7,084 nt of DNA from Clostridia bacterium. Its GTDB lineage: Bacteria > Bacillota > Clostridia > HGM11327. Below are positions 6,741 through 7,084 of the stretch, in pieces. The translations under genes and the position numbers were made by a program. The stretch spans positions 1 to 7,084 of the forward strand of contig JAGBHJ010000047.1 of assembly GCA_017935525.1 (NCBI GenBank), written 5' to 3'. The notes beneath the pieces were generated by a model. It saw nothing but the letters and a program-made list of their open reading frames with translations. It did not search any database and had not been told where the DNA came from. How positions within the stretch are numbered: the first letter of the stretch is position 1; the number at the start of each line of letters is the position of its first letter.

Positions 6741-7084
6741 ATGACAGAGAGAATTTATTTATTTAACGGCAAGGATCTTAATAACTGGTTGGACATCAAC
6801 GGCAATACTCCCGAATGGGAAATTGGCGAAGACGGTGCCATGACAGTTAATAAGCACAATATCTATACTAAAGAAACCTTTGGTGACGCACATATTCACG
6901 TTGAATTCTGGTTGCCCGATCTCCCCCATACCGAAGACAGAAATACAAGAGTTAACAGCGGTGTATTCGTTCACGGTTGATACGAGATTCAGATACTGGA
7001 CTCTTACGACGTTGAGGAAGACCTCATCAACGACTGTGGTGCCCTTTACGGCCAGTATATTCCGCTTACCAATGCCTGCAAGCC
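6741..7084 (+). pseudogene. DUF1080 family copy 4, interrupted by in-frame TGA (runs off window)
   Basis: From ATG 6741 the frame encodes 79 residues of a PF06439 protein: LFNGKDLNNW, GDAHIHVEFWLPD and NSGVFVHG. It then meets TGA at 6978-6980. The same frame stays open to the window end and keeps clear homology: YEIQILDSYDVEED, then DCGALYGQYIPLTNACKP. The TGA falls where copies 1, 2 and 3 have Glu, Val and Cys, and one base change from TGC or TGG would produce it. I therefore read it as a recently broken gene, or a sequencing error. The first 79 residues alone are less than half the domain and would not fold as one. The start lacks a good ribosome site; with only 5 bases after copy 3's stop, translation probably depends on coupling. 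The copy is diverged from the other three and keeps CGALYGQ, the form I know as usual for the family. The 3' end is outside the window. Confidence 0.72.

Noticed and set aside
6978..7003. Selenocysteine reading of the TGA in DUF1080 copy 4, with a downstream hairpin (GAG/CTC plus TTCAG/CTGGA, loop ATA)
   Set aside because: Copy 3 has Cys at this site, which is suggestive, but copies 1 and 2 have Glu and Val, so no conserved redox residue exists. The hairpin loop is only three bases without the usual G, and lies closer to the TGA than in typical bacterial SECIS elements.

Overview
The window looks like chromosomal DNA of a low-to-moderate GC anaerobic Firmicute. A gut or rumen clostridium of the Ruminococcus/Oscillospirales type is my best guess. 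That rests on strong AAAGGAG-type ribosome sites, sigma-A promoters with 17-bp spacers, short intergenic gaps and the protein families present; no rRNA or marker gene confirms it.

Layout. Bases 1-798 hold the 3' end of a MutS-like ATPase gene, closed by a clear rho-independent terminator (805-831). A consensus promoter (875-903) then starts a probable three-gene operon: a rhomboid-like membrane protein lacking the protease catalytic motifs (938-1597), then two DUF1080 (PF06439, 3-keto-disaccharide hydrolase family) genes (1663-2250 and 2280-2870), ending at a hairpin terminator (2903-2943). A second strong extended -10 promoter (2963-2991), overlapped by a 26-bp near-perfect dyad (2982-3007), drives a 996-codon gene (3034-6024). 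This gene encodes an apparently complete 12-helix sugar-type MFS permease fused in frame to a complete GH2 glycosidase. A third promoter (6067-6095) precedes a third DUF1080 gene (6145-6735). Five bases later a fourth DUF1080 copy begins (6741 to window end), interrupted by an in-frame TGA at 6978-6980 although its homology continues to the window edge.

How the genes may work together (inference). The permease would import a glycoside and present it to a GH2 domain tethered at the inner membrane face. The DUF1080 proteins have no signal peptides, so they should also act in the cytoplasm on imported sugar, possibly on 3-keto-glycosides. The oxidoreductase expected to make a 3-keto intermediate is not in this window. 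The dyad over the permease-GH2 promoter suggests substrate-controlled repression. The MutS-like gene is separated by a terminator and is probably unrelated; the rhomboid-like gene may simply share a transcript with the first DUF1080 pair.

The most unusual items are the single-chain permease-glycosidase, the four-copy intracellular DUF1080 set around it, and the interrupted fourth copy. There is no tRNA, rRNA, CRISPR array or insertion sequence that I can see.
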